A model generated the notes under the pieces. That model was not told the origin of the DNA, ran no database searches, and saw only the letters and a program-made list of their open reading frames with translations. Positions 6,753 through 7,615 of a stretch of DNA of 7,615 nucleotides are shown here, one piece after another. The stretch spans positions 1 through 7,615 of the forward strand of contig CANJQZ010000087.1 in the NCBI GenBank assembly GCA_947476515.1, read 5' to 3'. The DNA comes from Flavobacteriales bacterium (GTDB taxonomy: Bacteria; Bacteroidota; Bacteroidia; Flavobacteriales_D; Crocinitomicaceae). Both the position numbers and the translations under genes were made by a program. The first letter of the stretch is position 1; each line of letters begins with the position of its first letter.

Positions 6753-6764
6753 GTTAAACAATTA
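6753..6764 (-). repeat. 12-base repeat, copy in the infC-rpmI spacer
   Basis: Identical to 6511-6522 in the same orientation. It begins 12 bases after the infC stop codon and ends 17 bases before the rpmI ATG. The spacer (6736-6776) shows no other signal. Confidence 0.6.
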
Positions 6765-6776
6765 TCAGCTTCTTTA

Positions 6777-7322
6777 TTATTTCTTTTTTGAATTGATCAT
6801 TAAGATCATTTTCTTTCCTTCTAATTTTGGCAACTGCTCTACTACTCCAACATCTGCCAATTCTGTCGCAAACTTTAAAAGTAGAATTTCACCTCTATCT
6901 TTAAAAACAATGGTTCTACCTCTAAAAAAAACATAAGCTTTTACTTTATTTCCTTCTTCTAAGAACTTTCTAGCATGCGCCAATTTAAAGTTAAAATCAT
7001 GATCATCTGTATTGGGTCCGAAACGAATTTCTTTAACCACAATTTTACTTTGTTTTGCTTTTAACTCTTTACTTTTTCGCTTTTGGTTGTACAAGAACTT
7101 TTTATAGTCCATAATCTTACAAACCGGCGGCGTAGCATTTGGTGAAATTTCAACCAAATCCATTTCTTGTTCCTCAGCCATCGAAATTGCTTTGGAAACA
7201 GACATTAATTGTGGCTCTTCCCCATCAATGATTAATCTGATTTCTGTAGCAAAAATCTTTTCATTGATGCGATGTTGCGCTTCTTCTTCTCTTTTTACAA
7301 AAACTCTTGGGTTTCTTCTCAT
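6777..7322 (-). CDS. infC: translation initiation factor IF-3
   Basis: The protein has 181 residues. IF-3 binds the 30S subunit, keeps 50S away and checks start codon and initiator tRNA pairing. The N-terminal domain shows HRINEKI (17-23), the segment IRLIIDGEEPQLMSVSKAI and the signature MDLVEISPNATPPVCKIMDY. A lysine-rich linker (about 77-95) follows, then the C-terminal domain with VKEIRFGPNTDDHDFNFKL and GNKVKAYVFFRGR. The start is an ordinary ATG (7322-7320), overlapping the thrS stop as ATGA, not the rare AUU or AUC start used for autoregulation in enterobacteria. The protein ends in a Lys-rich tail (SKKK). Confidence 0.98.
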   Translation of the reverse strand: MRRNPRVFVKREEEAQHRINEKIFATEIRLIIDGEEPQLMSVSKAISMAEEQEMDLVEISPNATPPVCKIMDYKKFLYNQKRKSKELKAKQSKIVVKEIRFGPNTDDHDFNFKLAHARKFLEEGNKVKAYVFFRGRTIVFKDRGEILLLKFATELADVGVVEQLPKLEGKKMILMINSKKK

Positions 7323-7615
7323 TCGTTAATTTCACTTTTTGTTGACAATTCCATTTCAATTTCAGTTTGAACCACTTTTACAAATGCATCTAAGTCTAAC
7401 TCACCCACATCTCCCTTACCTCTTTGCCTTACAGACACAGTGTTTGATTCATTTTCTTTCTCTCCTACAATCAGCATAAACGGCACTTTTGCAATCTCTG
7501 CATCTCGTATTTTCTTACCTACTTTTTCATTACGGTCGTCAACAAGACCGCGAATATCGTAATTATTTAGGAATTCTGAAACTTTTTCTGCGTATCCATT
7601 GAATTTCTCTGAAAC
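7319..7615 (-). CDS. thrS: threonine-tRNA ligase, C-terminal anticodon-binding domain (5' part outside window)
   Basis: From the right edge, 98 codons are open on the minus strand and end in TGA at 7321-7319. The protein shows the ThrRS anticodon-binding domain: YAEKVSEFL, VDDRNEKVGKKIRDAE (25-40), KVPFMLIVGEKE (43-54), TVSVRQRGKGDVGELDLDAF (59-78), then a short acidic tail. The enzyme charges tRNA-Thr. Only the last part is present, so the catalytic core cannot be checked. The stop overlaps the infC start by four bases (ATGA), so the two are probably translationally coupled in one operon. Confidence 0.97.
   Translation of the reverse strand, partial: VSEKFNGYAEKVSEFLNNYDIRGLVDDRNEKVGKKIRDAEIAKVPFMLIVGEKENESNTVSVRQRGKGDVGELDLDAFVKVVQTEIEMELSTKSEINE

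Noticed and set aside
6751..6936. Plus-strand open frame opposite the infC end
   Set aside because: It is antisense to the conserved IF-3 C-terminal domain and has no recognisable features.
1..7615. CRISPR, phage, IS, toxin-antitoxin or defence system
   Set aside because: No spaced direct repeats, transposase, integrase or nuclease/toxin-like small gene is visible. All substantial coding space is taken by the genes listed.

Overview
The window is an AT-rich piece of chromosome from a member of the Bacteroidota, most likely a flavobacterium-like lineage. The evidence is a type IX secretion (T9SS) C-terminal sorting domain, lipoprotein and Tat-lipoprotein signals of the Bacteroidota kind, a TAnnTTTG-type promoter box, the lack of clear Shine-Dalgarno sequences, and the order thrS-infC-rpmI-rplT. 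I cannot name a genus.

Layout. Left edge (+ strand): the last 249 codons of a large secreted protein ending in a T9SS sorting domain. It converges, with a 2-base gap, on a tight minus-strand cluster. Read in transcription order, that cluster is: a lipoprotein with a PEGA-like first half and a jelly-roll-like second half (4162-5025), a polyisoprenyl-phosphate sugar-1-phosphate transferase of the WcaJ/WbaP type (2753-4153), a flavin amine oxidase with a twin-arginine lipoprotein signal (1428-2753), and a predicted outer-membrane or periplasmic protein of unknown role (754-1431). The junctions are 8 bases, then TAATG, then ATGA, so this is very probably one operon with translational coupling. 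A candidate promoter lies at 5055-5081.

Upstream of it, still on the minus strand, is a Gfo/Idh/MocA-family NAD(P)-dependent sugar oxidoreductase (5085-6041). It is separated from rplT by a strong intrinsic terminator (6053-6082). The right part of the window is the housekeeping translation operon thrS (C-terminal 98 residues only), infC, rpmI and rplT.

How they may work together: the sugar transferase starts a lipid-linked glycan at the inner membrane, and the Gfo enzyme could supply a modified nucleotide sugar. The lipoprotein, the exported oxidase and the small envelope protein may then act on the envelope side. This is inference from context only. The most notable points are the coupled sugar-transferase/exported-oxidase operon, a 12-base sequence shared by the two ribosomal-protein spacers, and the terminator that ends about 11 bases from the gfo start codon. 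I found no CRISPR array, tRNA, rRNA, IS element or phage gene.
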